Assembly (NCBI RefSeq): GCF_003574445.1
Contig: NZ_KZ984548.1
Location: forward strand, 423,013-487,012
Length of the DNA: 64,000 bases
Origin: Streptomyces sp. YIM 130001
GTDB taxonomy: Bacteria > Actinomycetota > Actinomycetes > Streptomycetales > Streptomycetaceae
Reading direction: 5' to 3'
The notes beneath the pieces were generated by a model. The model worked only from the letters and a program-made list of their open reading frames with translations, did no database searches and was not told the DNA's origin. A program made the position numbers and the translations under genes. This document shows positions 17,604 to 25,473 of this stretch, one piece after another (within the stretch, counting starts at the first letter, position 1; every line of letters starts with the position of its first letter).

Positions 17604-18913
17604 CCCACCCCAAGATCGCCTTCATGGGGGCAGGCAGCGTCGTCTTCACCCAGGGCCTGCTCGCCGACCTGTTCGCCTTCGCCGAGCTGACCGGCGCCCA
17701 CATCGCCCTGCACGACATCGATCCCGAACGCCTGGGCACCGCACAGGCGGCGGCGACCTACATCGCCCAGCGGCGCGGGGCGGAACACGCGACGATCACC
17801 GCGCACGCCGAGCGTCGCGCGGCGCTGGCCGGAGCCGACTTCGTCATCAACATCGTGCAGATCGGCATGGACGACGCCACCCGTACCGACTTCGAGGTGC
17901 CCGCCCGCTACGGGCTGAGGCAGACGATCGGGGACACGCTCGGCGTCGGCGGCATCTTCCGCGCCCTGCGCACGTTCCCGTTCCTGCGCGACCTCGGCCG
18001 CGACATGAGCGAGGTCTGCCCGGACGCCTGGCTGCTCAACTACACCAACCCCATGGCCATGAACGTCCAGTACCTCACCGCGGCCACCGGCCTCACCAAG
18101 GTCGTGGGCCTGTGCCACTCCGTGTACTGGACGATGCGGGACCTGGCCAAGCTGGTGAACGTTCCGTACGAGGAGATCACCTACCGGGCCGCGGGCGTCA
18201 ACCACCAGGCGTGGGTGCTCCGCTTCGAGCACCAGGGCCGCGACCTGTACTCCGCACTGGATGAACTGATCGCGTCCGACGAGCAGTTGCGGCGCCGGGT
18301 GCGCGTGGACATGTACCGGCGCCTCGGGTACTACCCGACGGAGACCAGCGAGCACTCCAGCGAGTACGTGCCCTGGTATCTGCACCACGACAGCGAGGTC
18401 GAGCGACTGCGGCTGCCGATCGGCGCCTACCTCGGCATCGTCGAGGAGAACGCCGCGGAGTACCGGCACACGCGGCAGGCCCTGGCCGCGGGGGAGGCCC
18501 TGGCGGTCGAGGGCACCATGGAATACGCCCCGCAGATCATCCACAGCACCGTGACCGGCACTCCACGCACCGTCTACGGCAATGTCCCCAACCGCGGCCT
18601 GATCGACAACCTGCCCGCACACGGCGTGGTCGAAGTGCCGTGCCTGGTCGACGACTCGGGCATCCGGCCCACCCGCGTCGGAGCCCTGCCGCCCCAGTTG
18701 GCCGCGCTCAACCGTACCTACCTCAGCATGAACGACCTGGTGGTCCGCGCCGCCGTCGAGGACGCGCCACGCCACATCAGGCACGCGGCCATGATCGACC
18801 CGGCCACCGCCGCAGCCCTGCCCGTCGAGCGCATCTGGCAGCTGTGCGACGACATGGTTCAGGCCCACGGCGAGCGACTCCAGCCGGGCCTGCGCGCACT
18901 GCTGGGCAGCTGA
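17600..18913 (+). CDS. GH4 family NAD/Mn-dependent alpha-galactosidase-like glycosidase
   Basis: A 437-residue cytoplasmic glycosidase of family GH4, which works by an NAD+-dependent redox-elimination mechanism with Mn2+. Visible features are the Rossmann loop G10-A-G-S-V, the N-Y-T-N-P-M segment (Asn150), the metal ligand Cys172 in C-H-S-V, and the second metal ligand His202 in A-G-V-N-H-Q. The C-H-S-V form is characteristic of MelA-type alpha-galactosidases rather than alpha-glucosidases. Since galactosamine shares galactose stereochemistry at C4, an alpha-galactosaminidase or alpha-N-acetylgalactosaminidase activity is plausible here, but that is inference. Translationally coupled to the kinase gene. 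Confidence 0.87.
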   Translation: MTHPKIAFMGAGSVVFTQGLLADLFAFAELTGAHIALHDIDPERLGTAQAAATYIAQRRGAEHATITAHAERRAALAGADFVINIVQIGMDDATRTDFEVPARYGLRQTIGDTLGVGGIFRALRTFPFLRDLGRDMSEVCPDAWLLNYTNPMAMNVQYLTAATGLTKVVGLCHSVYWTMRDLAKLVNVPYEEITYRAAGVNHQAWVLRFEHQGRDLYSALDELIASDEQLRRRVRVDMYRRLGYYPTETSEHSSEYVPWYLHHDSEVERLRLPIGAYLGIVEENAAEYRHTRQALAAGEALAVEGTMEYAPQIIHSTVTGTPRTVYGNVPNRGLIDNLPAHGVVEVPCLVDDSGIRPTRVGALPPQLAALNRTYLSMNDLVVRAAVEDAPRHIRHAAMIDPATAAALPVERIWQLCDDMVQAHGERLQPGLRALLGS

Positions 18914-18976
18914 CCGACGAGCCCACCCTCCCGACGCAGCTCGTACACGCCCTCACGGAAAGCCGCGAACACCACC

Positions 18977-19951
18977 ATGCCCAAGCACGACACCACGCCC
19001 CCGCACGACACCACGCCTCCGCACGACCCCGTGCCGCAGAACGCCGCCGTCCGGCAGCACGCCGCTCTGCCGCGGACGAGCCAGGAGATCGCCACGCAGC
19101 CGCAGAGCTGGCAGCGGGCGCTAGGTGAACTGCCCGAACACCTCCCGGCGCTGCCCGCCAAGGGGGAGCGGGTCGCCGTCATCGGCTGTGGCACCTCCCT
19201 GTTCATGGCCCAGGCCTACGCACAGCTGCGCGAGGCCACCGGACAGGGGCCGACCGACGCGTTCGCCGCCTCGGCGGCCCCGCTGCACCGCCCCTACGAC
19301 CGGATCCTCGCCCTGACCCGTTCGGGCACCACGACCGAGATCCTCAGCGCGATCGAGGCGGCCCGGCCGGCCGCCCGCGTCACCACCATCACGGCCGTGC
19401 CCGACTCGCCCGCGGCCCGAGCGGCCCACGATGTGGTCGGTCTCGACTGGGCCGACGAGCAGTCCGTCGTCCAGACCCGCTATCCGACGACCCAACTCGT
19501 GCTGCTCATGGCCCACTTGGGGCAGGACCTCGACCAGGCGCTGGCCGACGTACCCCGTGCGCTGGATACCCCGCTGGAGTTGTTCCCCGACCTGGTGACG
19601 GCACAGCAGATCACCTTCCTCGGCGCGGACTGGCACACCGGCCTGGCTCACGAGGCAGCGCTGAAGGTACGGGAAGCGGCCGCCCATTGGACCGAGTCGT
19701 ATGCGGTGATGGAGTACCGCCACGGCCCCATCGCCGTGGCGGGCCCCGGGCGGTCGGTGTGGAGCCTGTCCCCCCTGCCCTCGGCGTTGGCCGAGCAGAT
19801 CGAGGCCACCGGGGCTCGACTTCGCCGGCCGCAGTGGCACCCGCTCGCCGAGCTCGTCCTCGCCCAACGCCTCGCGGTACGCCTGAGCGAGGCCGCGGGA
19901 CGCGACCCCGACCGGCCCGCCCACCTGACCCGATCGGTGGTCCTCACCTGA
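18977..19951 (+). CDS. SIS-domain amino-sugar-phosphate isomerase/deaminase (AgaS-like)
   Basis: A 324-residue protein with two SIS domains, related to the isomerase half of GlmS and to AgaS and FrlB. After a repetitive His/Thr/Pro-rich N-terminus (H-D-T-T-P-P repeated) the first SIS domain has G-C-G-T-S (residues 70-74) and T-R-S-G-T-T-T-E-I. The second ends with the catalytic M-E-Y-R-H-G-P motif. AgaS enzymes convert galactosamine-6-phosphate to tagatose-6-phosphate and ammonia; the presence of a class II aldolase next door fits this. The locus encodes no deacetylase, which would suit a de-N-acetylated polygalactosamine substrate. Confidence 0.8.
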   Translation: MPKHDTTPPHDTTPPHDPVPQNAAVRQHAALPRTSQEIATQPQSWQRALGELPEHLPALPAKGERVAVIGCGTSLFMAQAYAQLREATGQGPTDAFAASAAPLHRPYDRILALTRSGTTTEILSAIEAARPAARVTTITAVPDSPAARAAHDVVGLDWADEQSVVQTRYPTTQLVLLMAHLGQDLDQALADVPRALDTPLELFPDLVTAQQITFLGADWHTGLAHEAALKVREAAAHWTESYAVMEYRHGPIAVAGPGRSVWSLSPLPSALAEQIEATGARLRRPQWHPLAELVLAQRLAVRLSEAAGRDPDRPAHLTRSVVLT

Positions 19952-20069
19952 CCGGCCGCCGCCCCGTGCGGGGCGGCGTCGACCGCGCAGGCCGGGCCCG
20001 CACGGCGGACGCCTGCGACCGCTCACCCGTCCGAGCCCGACCACCGATCCTCGCACCCGAAAGTGCACC

Positions 20070-20900
20070 ATGCCTTTGACCAGCCCGTACGAACTGCTCC
20101 CGACCGGGAAGGGCGCGGTCGGCGCCTTCAACATCGCCCTCATCGAGCAGTTGGAAGCAGTCCTGGCCGGAGCCGAACAGGCCCGGCTGCCCGTCATCGT
20201 GCAGATCAGCGAGAACGCCGTCGCCCATCACGGCGCCCTGGCCCCGCTCGCCGCGGCGGCCCGCACCGCCATCGCGAGTGCGGCCGTGCCCGCTGTCCTG
20301 CACCTCGACCACGCCGTCCGGCCCGAACTCGTCGACGACGCCGTCGCCCTCGGCTTCACCTCCGTGATGTACGACGGTGCCCATCTGCCGTGGCACGAGA
20401 ACGTCGCCCGTACCCGCGAGATCGCCCGTCGCTGCCGGCGGCAGGGTGTTTTCGTCGAAGCGGAACTCGGCGAGATCGGCGGCAAGAACGGTGCGCACGC
20501 CCCGGGGGTCCGCACCGACCCGCACGAGGCGGCCCGCTTCGTGGCGGAGACCGGAGTGGACGCCCTCGCCGTCGCCGTGGGCACCAGTCACCACATGACC
20601 GAACGCAGTGCCCGTATCGACCTCGGACTGGTCGACGCCCTGCGCGCCGCCGTACCCGTCCCGCTCGTCCTGCACGGTTCCTCCGGCGCGGACGATGCGA
20701 TGCTGGCGGCGGCGGCCGCTGCGGGCATCCGGAAGATCAATATCTCGACGCATCTCAACGCGGTCTTCACCGGAGCCGTGCGCACCGTCCTCGACACCGG
20801 TCCGGGCATCGTCGATCCCAGGCGCTATGTGAGCCGTGGACGGCAGGCGATGGCCGCCGAGGTCGCCCGCTTGCTGACGCTGTTCTCCGGGCGCCGCTGA
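20070..20900 (+). CDS. Class II ketose-bisphosphate aldolase (GatY/KbaY-like, tagatose-1,6-bisphosphate type)
   Basis: A 276-residue zinc-dependent aldolase, the length typical of GatY/KbaY rather than of glycolytic class II FBA (about 340). Catalytic Asp80 and zinc ligand His81 are in H-L-D-H-A; other family blocks are S-V-M-Y-D-G-A, E-A-E-L-G-E-I-G-G, H-G-S-S-G-A-D-D and K-I-N-I-S-T-H-L-N. It would cleave tagatose-1,6-bisphosphate to glyceraldehyde-3-phosphate and dihydroxyacetone phosphate, ending the pathway. It is separated by 118 bases from the SIS gene and is the last gene of the locus. Confidence 0.85.
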   Translation: MPLTSPYELLPTGKGAVGAFNIALIEQLEAVLAGAEQARLPVIVQISENAVAHHGALAPLAAAARTAIASAAVPAVLHLDHAVRPELVDDAVALGFTSVMYDGAHLPWHENVARTREIARRCRRQGVFVEAELGEIGGKNGAHAPGVRTDPHEAARFVAETGVDALAVAVGTSHHMTERSARIDLGLVDALRAAVPVPLVLHGSSGADDAMLAAAAAAGIRKINISTHLNAVFTGAVRTVLDTGPGIVDPRRYVSRGRQAMAAEVARLLTLFSGRR

Positions 20901-20974
20901 GCGGTTCGACACCTGCGGCTCCGAGCGGTTCGGTACCTGCCGCCCTCCCCCTCGGCACCGCAGCGCTTCCGCCC

Positions 20975-21733
20975 TCAGCGCCGCAGCGACCGCCCGAACC
21001 CCGAGGCGAGCGGCATTCGCAGCCCGAGCGGTGGAGGAGCGGCGAAGGCGTCCGCCAGGGGTCGCGCGAAGGACCGGTCGTACAGCGAGCCGATGACGAA
21101 GTCCGCGGCCAGCGCGAAGACTTCGTGCCGGTGCTGATGCAGCGCGTGCCCGTCCGAGTGCACCTCGAACCGGCAGGCGTCCCGATTGGTCTTCTTCACC
21201 CGCTCGGTGAAACGGAACGACAGTTCCGGGTCGGTCCGCTCGTCGTTCGTCCCGTGCACGACCAGAACGCGGCGGCCGCCGAGCTGTTTCACCGGTTCGG
21301 GTTCGGCGGCCATGTCGTCCTCGGGCAGCCAAGGGGCGAGCGCGAGAACCGAGTTGACGGCCACGTGCCCCCCGGAGTGGAGCGCCGCACGCCCGCCCAT
21401 GCCGATACCGGCCAGGCAGACCGGCACGTCGCCGTACCGCCGCACCACCTCGTCCGCCGCCCAGGTCGCGTCCTTGGCGGGGCGGGCGTCGGGGCCGTTC
21501 CAGCCGCGCTCGCCGTGCCGCACCACGTGCGCCACCAGGCCTTCGTCCTTGCCGGCCTTGACCAGGGACCGGCCGAGCGCGCGGACCGTCGCGAGGGCCA
21601 GCGGTGAGGTGCGGCGTGTGGAGTTCTCCTCGCCCCCGGGGAGCAGCAGCACCACACCGCTCACGGATGTCGATTCGGCCCCGAGGGCCCGGCCAAGTCG
21701 GGCGCCACGTACGGGCGTCGCTTGCTGTGGCAT
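20975..21733 (-). CDS. Alpha/beta-hydrolase-fold protein lacking the nucleophile
   Basis: A 252-residue protein with the dienelactone-hydrolase-like fold: V-V-L-L-L-P-G-G strand, nucleophile-elbow segment L-A-G-I-G-M-G-G, acid in H-G-T-N-D-E-R-T-D and His in S-D-G-H-A-L. In active enzymes the elbow is G-x-S-x-G; here it reads G-I-G-M-G, with Gly111 where Ser, Cys or Asp is expected. It is therefore probably not a normal hydrolase, although the rest of the fold, including the acid and His, is intact. The gene converges with the aldolase gene and is divergent from add. Function unknown. Confidence 0.7.
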   Translation of the reverse strand: MPQQATPVRGARLGRALGAESTSVSGVVLLLPGGEENSTRRTSPLALATVRALGRSLVKAGKDEGLVAHVVRHGERGWNGPDARPAKDATWAADEVVRRYGDVPVCLAGIGMGGRAALHSGGHVAVNSVLALAPWLPEDDMAAEPEPVKQLGGRRVLVVHGTNDERTDPELSFRFTERVKKTNRDACRFEVHSDGHALHQHRHEVFALAADFVIGSLYDRSFARPLADAFAAPPPLGLRMPLASGFGRSLRR

Positions 21734-21887
21734 AGCTCAACACTGTCAGAAGCCCAGGTGTACGGAACCCTGCCGTGCGGTCACTGTTACGCATCGTCCT
21801 GCACTCCGTGCCACGGCGACGACGGTCCGGGCGGAGAACGGCGGCCCGGTGCCGCACACCAGGGAGGTCTGAAAGAAGACGGGAGTT

Positions 21888-21909
21888 CTACGCGCGTAGG
21901 CGGTAGAGT
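21888..21909 (+). promoter_or_regulatory. add promoter with CTACGCGCGTAG operator (copy 1)
   Basis: The perfect 12-bp palindrome CTACGCGCGTAG is at 21888-21899, four bases before the -10 hexamer TAGAGT (21904-21909); the ATG follows six bases later. A repressor bound here would cover the promoter spacer. The same 12 bases occur before deoC and punA. Confidence 0.7.
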
Positions 21910-21915
21910 GCGGCA

Positions 21916-23070
21916 ATGACGAGCCAGACCACTCCCGCCGTGACCTTGGAGCAGATCCGCCGAGCGCCCAAGGCACTCCTGCACGACCACCTCGACGGCG
22001 GTCTCCGCCCCGGCACCATCGTCGACCTCGCCCGCGAGAACGGGTACGGCGGCCTCCCGGAGACAGAGCCCGACAAGCTCGGCACCTGGTTCCGCGAGGC
22101 CGCGGACTCCGGCTCCCTGGAGCGCTACCTGGAGACCTTCTCGCACACCTGCGCCGTCATGCAGACCAGGGACGCCCTGGTCAGGGTCGCAGCGGAGTGC
22201 GCGGAGGACCTGGCCGAGGACGGCGTCGTCTACGCCGAGATCCGGTACGCGCCCGAGCAGCACCTCGAGGGCGGCCTCACCCTGGAAGAGGTCGTCGAAG
22301 CCGTCGACGAGGGCTTCCGCGAAGGCGAGCGCCGGGCCCGTGAGAACGGCCACCGGATCCGCGTCGGCGCCCTGCTCACCGCCATGCGGCACGCGGCCCG
22401 CGCCCTGGAGATCGCCGAACTCGCCAACCGCTACCGCGATCACGGCGTCGTCGGCTTCGACATCGCGGGCGCCGAGGCGGGCTTCCCGCCCACCCGCCAC
22501 CTGGACGCCTTCGAGTACCTGAAGCGCGAGAACAACCACTTCACCATCCACGCCGGCGAGGCCTTCGGCCTGCCGTCGATCTGGCAGGCCCTGCAGTGGT
22601 GCGGCGCCGACCGGCTCGGCCACGGCGTGCGCATCATCGACGACATCGAGGTCGCCGAGGACGGCACGGTCCAACTCGGCCGCCTCGCCTCGTACGTACG
22701 CGACAAGCGCATCCCGCTCGAGCTGTGCCCGACGTCCAACCTGCAGACCGGCGCGGCCGATTCGTACGCCGGACACCCGATCGGACTGCTGCGCAAGCTG
22801 CACTTCCGCGCCACCGTGAACACGGACAACCGGCTGATGTCCGGGACCAGCATGAGCCAGGAGTTCCAGCGCCTCGTCGAGACTTTCGGCTACAGCCTCG
22901 ACGACATGCAGTGGTTCACGGTCAACGCGATGAAGTCGGCCTTCATCCCGTTCGACGAGCGCCTGGCGATGATCAACGACGTGATCAAGCCCGGGTACGC
23001 CGAGCTCAAGTCCGAGTGGCTCTTCCGCCAGACCGCCTCCGGCGGCGACCTCGCCGAGAGCTCCGCCTGA
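21916..23070 (+). CDS. add: Adenosine deaminase
   Basis: A 384-residue zinc TIM-barrel enzyme converting adenosine or deoxyadenosine to inosine or deoxyinosine. Zinc ligands H23 and H25 are in H-D-H-L-D-G-G; the catalytic Glu is in H-A-G-E-A-F-G; further ligands are in G-H-G-V-R and T-D-N (usually T-D-D). C-P-T-S-N-L-Q-T-G is also typical. The mRNA looks leaderless: TAGAGT lies six bases before the ATG and there is no ribosome binding site. It shares its operator-like palindrome with deoC and punA, and its product inosine is the substrate of PunA (39259-40083). Confidence 0.95.
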   Translation: MTSQTTPAVTLEQIRRAPKALLHDHLDGGLRPGTIVDLARENGYGGLPETEPDKLGTWFREAADSGSLERYLETFSHTCAVMQTRDALVRVAAECAEDLAEDGVVYAEIRYAPEQHLEGGLTLEEVVEAVDEGFREGERRARENGHRIRVGALLTAMRHAARALEIAELANRYRDHGVVGFDIAGAEAGFPPTRHLDAFEYLKRENNHFTIHAGEAFGLPSIWQALQWCGADRLGHGVRIIDDIEVAEDGTVQLGRLASYVRDKRIPLELCPTSNLQTGAADSYAGHPIGLLRKLHFRATVNTDNRLMSGTSMSQEFQRLVETFGYSLDDMQWFTVNAMKSAFIPFDERLAMINDVIKPGYAELKSEWLFRQTASGGDLAESSA

Positions 23071-23441
23071 CGTCCGACGCCCCGCTTCTCGCGGCCCGAT
23101 GCCCCCGCTCCGGCGGGGGCATCGGCCGTTCAGGTGCCCCCTCGCGCGGATGTTCCCCGTCGATCCGTCAAGGCCGGGCCCGGAGCGTTCATTCGTTGAA
23201 GTGAACGCCCCGTCCGTGACGGTCTGTGGATCATGCGGCACCCCTTCGACGACGTACTGCGGCAGTCCGCCGCCCGTGGGGCCGTGACCTGCTGTTTTGC
23301 GTCGATGTCCGGTCCGTGGCAGTGAAAATCACACCGCTGCGAAGATCGAATACGGGCCGCGTTTCGGTGTTTGCGACCGCGCTTCACGGATGGCTAGCTT
23401 GCGGGACCGCTCTTCAACCCCCTCACAAGGACGTACTCCCC
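23071..23441. other. Intergenic region between add and the small secreted protein gene
   Basis: About 370 bases. It contains the add terminator (23096-23125), a 7-bp inverted repeat GCGTTCA/TGAACGC at 23185-23208 with a ten-base loop, and a 30-codon open frame at 23233-23325 whose coding status is doubtful. The right end is less GC-rich (23325-23360) and should hold the promoter of the secreted protein gene. Confidence 0.5.
23096..23125 (+). terminator. Terminator hairpin after add
   Basis: A perfect 13-bp stem (CCGATGCCCCCGC / GCGGGGGCATCGG) with a TCCG tetraloop begins 25 bases after the add stop codon. Confidence 0.8.
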
Positions 23442-23765
23442 ATGAAGCAGACTGCCGTCAAGTCCCTCGGTGTCGCCGCTCTCGGTGCCGCTTTCGCCGT
23501 TGCCGCCGGTGGTGCCGCCTCGGCAGCGCCCGCCCTGCCCGACGCGACGGGGGCCCTCGACACGGTGACCTCGACCCTGCCCGTCGAGTCCGCCGCGCAG
23601 CTCCTGCCGGCCGGTGGCTCCGAGGCCCTCGCCGCGAGCGAGATGGCCGTCGGCCAGGCCGCTCCGGCTCTCGACCAGGCCACCTCGGGCCTGCCCACCG
23701 ACGCCGCCGGCCCGGTCGGCGGCCTGCTCGGCGGTCTCCCGACGGACGGCCTGCCGCTCGGCTGA
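23442..23765 (+). CDS. Small secreted protein, Ala/Leu/Pro-rich
   Basis: A 107-residue protein with a clear signal peptide (M-K-Q-T-A-V-K, Ala/Val core, cleavage after A-S-A near residue 29). The mature 78 residues are small and non-polar, without Cys, and end with L-L-G-G-L-P-T-D-G-L-P-L-G. Similar low-complexity secreted proteins are common in Streptomyces and some sit at the cell surface; no enzymatic motif is visible. It resembles in style, but not clearly in sequence, the protein at 30845-31312. An AAGGA box precedes the start by ten bases. Confidence 0.75.
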   Translation: MKQTAVKSLGVAALGAAFAVAAGGAASAAPALPDATGALDTVTSTLPVESAAQLLPAGGSEALAASEMAVGQAAPALDQATSGLPTDAAGPVGGLLGGLPTDGLPLG

Positions 23766-23786
23766 CCCGTCCCCGCGAGACAGCAG

Positions 23787-23819
23787 GAGGCCGACCCGGC
23801 CAGGTGCCGGGTCGGCCTC
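23787..23819. terminator. Bidirectional terminator between the secreted protein and PspC genes
   Basis: A perfect 13-bp stem (GAGGCCGACCCGG / CCGGGTCGGCCTC) with a seven-base loop and a short T-containing tail (TCTTCGT) on the plus strand, placed between convergent genes. Confidence 0.85.
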
Positions 23820-23877
23820 TTCGTACGTCTGCGGCTGCGTCCGCGTCCGCGCTCGGACGTGGCGCGTCACGCCGGGG

Positions 23878-24087
23878 TCACCAGGCGGAGGCGTTCGCCC
23901 GAGCGGACTTCTCGGACGGCAGCAGCACCCACATCGCGATGTAGAGCAGGAACTGCGGGCCGGGCAGCAGACAGGACACCAGGAAGATCACGCGCATCGT
24001 GCTCGCGGAGGTGCCGAAGCGCCGTGCCAGCGCTGCGCACACTCCGCCGATCATCCGTCCGTCAGTGGGGCGGGCAAGGGCGGTCAT
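23878..24087 (-). CDS. PspC-domain small membrane protein
   Basis: A 69-residue protein consisting of one PspC domain: D-G-R-M-I-G-G-V-C-A-A-L-A-R-R-F-G near the start, then a hydrophobic segment (M-R-V-I-F-L-V-S-C-L-L-P-G-P-Q-F-L-L-Y) ending in L-L-P-S-E. PspC proteins are linked to membrane-stress responses; stand-alone versions are common in actinobacteria and mostly uncharacterised. A GAAGGAG box lies at good spacing before the ATG at 24087. Confidence 0.88.
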   Translation of the reverse strand: MTALARPTDGRMIGGVCAALARRFGTSASTMRVIFLVSCLLPGPQFLLYIAMWVLLPSEKSARANASAW

Positions 24088-24140
24088 GGTGGCTCCTTCG
24101 CGAACCTCGGTGGGGCACTCTCGACGTTGCCCCGATGTCT

Positions 24141-24728
24141 TCAACCGTACGAGCGCGAAGCCGGCAGAACGTCGGACTGGGGGGCGATCCCGACCCTGGG
24201 AATCGTCGGGGTCGATCCCTGAGGGGGCTCGTCCCGAGGGAGGGGGAGCACCGCGACCGTCTCGCCCCTGCGTCGGAGCCGGGCGCGCATCGCCGGTACG
24301 AAGGAGAGGTGGACGATCGCCACCCCGGCCGTGTTGAGGAACATCGAGTCCACGTCCACGACCTGACCCGGCACCCCGGTCTGCAGCAACTCGATCGTCA
24401 GGGACATCAGAGCGGCCGCGGCCACCGTCCGCATCAGCGAGGTGAGCCGCGAGGCGTGCAGCCGGCCGCCGACCAGTGGCAGGAGTACCCCGAGCGGGGC
24501 GAGCAGCAGCATGCTCTCGCCGATCCGGCGTGCGGCCTCGGCAGGTCCGAGGGCCAGATCGGCGCGGATCCCGGCGAACGGCTGGAGATTGGCGGCACTG
24601 ACCCACGGCACGTCGAGCGGCCGCAGCGTGATCCAGCCGACGACCAGAAGATGCACGGCGAGGACGACGATTCCTGCCGCGCGAACGTGGACCGCGGCAC
24701 TTCCGCCGCCCGAGCCTTGACGCTGCAC
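24141..24728 (-). CDS. VanZ-like membrane protein
   Basis: A 195-residue protein with four predicted membrane helices and the VanZ-family features: W-I-T-L-R-P in helix 1, N-L-Q-P-F near residue 48, E-L-L-Q-T-G-V-P-G-Q-V-V-D-V-D in the third segment and F-L-N-T-A-G after it. VanZ relatives give low-level teicoplanin resistance in some bacteria, but most have no known function. The GTG at 24728 is preceded by a GGGGGT stretch; the true start is uncertain because the open frame extends upstream with no homology. Confidence 0.8.
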   Translation of the reverse strand: MQRQGSGGGSAAVHVRAAGIVVLAVHLLVVGWITLRPLDVPWVSAANLQPFAGIRADLALGPAEAARRIGESMLLLAPLGVLLPLVGGRLHASRLTSLMRTVAAAALMSLTIELLQTGVPGQVVDVDSMFLNTAGVAIVHLSFVPAMRARLRRRGETVAVLPLPRDEPPQGSTPTIPRVGIAPQSDVLPASRSYG

Positions 24729-24852
24729 GACCCCCAAGACGCGAGCATCGGCAGGATCGGTTCCGCAAGCTTGCCCCGAAATCGCCAGTGCCGCGTATGT
24801 CACTCCAGTGCGCCCGCAAGACCGCCTGGGCGCGCCTTTCCCGGCGGCCCGA

Positions 24853-25473
24853 TCAGCCCACGGTCTCCGCCGGAGGACCCGATTCCCCGGGCCGCGAGCG
24901 GGTCTCGTCCGCGCACTCGTAACGTCGCGGCTCAACGGCACCCGGACCACCGAGCACCGCGCTGCGACCGCCCTCGCCCGCCTCGGACTGCGCGAGCGTA
25001 CAGACCAGCTGAGCCAGCGCGTACGGGGTGAGGCCGGCGGGGTCCGCGCTCAGGCGCAGCGTCGCCCGCGGGTCGCCGGCCTTCGGCCCGGCCACGGTGA
25101 TCGGCCCGCGCACGTCCGTGGTGAAGCCGGACTGGCCCTCGACCGGGGACGGCGGCTCCTGCAGTTCGTCGACGAGGGCCTGGGCCACCCGTACACGGTC
25201 GCTCGCGCCGGCGTCGTCCTTGAGCTGTACGGTCCGGTCCACGGCCACCAGCTGCGAGCTGCAGATCAAGAACACCTGTACCGGAATCCCGGCCGACGCC
25301 TGGGTGCCGACCTCCGGGGCCGACGCCGCGCACGGCACCCGTGAGGGCGCGGGCCCGAAGTCCGTCGGCACCTCCGTCGGCCGGATCCCGCAGCCGGCCA
25401 GCGTCGCGCAGCACAGCACCCCGAACAGGGCGGAACGCAGCGGCACTCGCCGTACCGAGTCACGCAGTCTCAT
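24853..25473 (-). CDS. Lipoprotein of the afsQ operon (SCO4905-like)
   Basis: A 206-residue exported lipoprotein with signal and lipobox (T-L-A-G-C, Cys28). The mature part resembles the GerMN-related lipoproteins found with actinobacterial two-component systems: F-L-I-C-S-S-Q-L-V-A-V-D-R-T-V and V-A-Q-A-L-V-D-E-L-Q-E-P-P. It overlaps afsQ2 by four bases and is co-transcribed with afsQ1-afsQ2 in the same order as in S. coelicolor. A role as a partner or modulator of the AfsQ2 sensor is plausible but unproven. Confidence 0.85.
   Translation of the reverse strand: MRLRDSVRRVPLRSALFGVLCCATLAGCGIRPTEVPTDFGPAPSRVPCAASAPEVGTQASAGIPVQVFLICSSQLVAVDRTVQLKDDAGASDRVRVAQALVDELQEPPSPVEGQSGFTTDVRGPITVAGPKAGDPRATLRLSADPAGLTPYALAQLVCTLAQSEAGEGGRSAVLGGPGAVEPRRYECADETRSRPGESGPPAETVG

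Noticed and set aside
11442..20900. Reading the sugar locus as a simple melibiose/raffinose operon because of the MelA-like GH4
   Set aside because: The SIS deaminase-type protein, the GatY-type aldolase and the GH114 protein are not needed for galactosides handled by the Leloir pathway, so an amino-sugar pathway fits better.
19944..21857. Minus-strand frame of 637 codons across the aldolase and hydrolase genes
   Set aside because: It crosses two well-supported genes and reads as Arg/Gly-rich low-complexity sequence.
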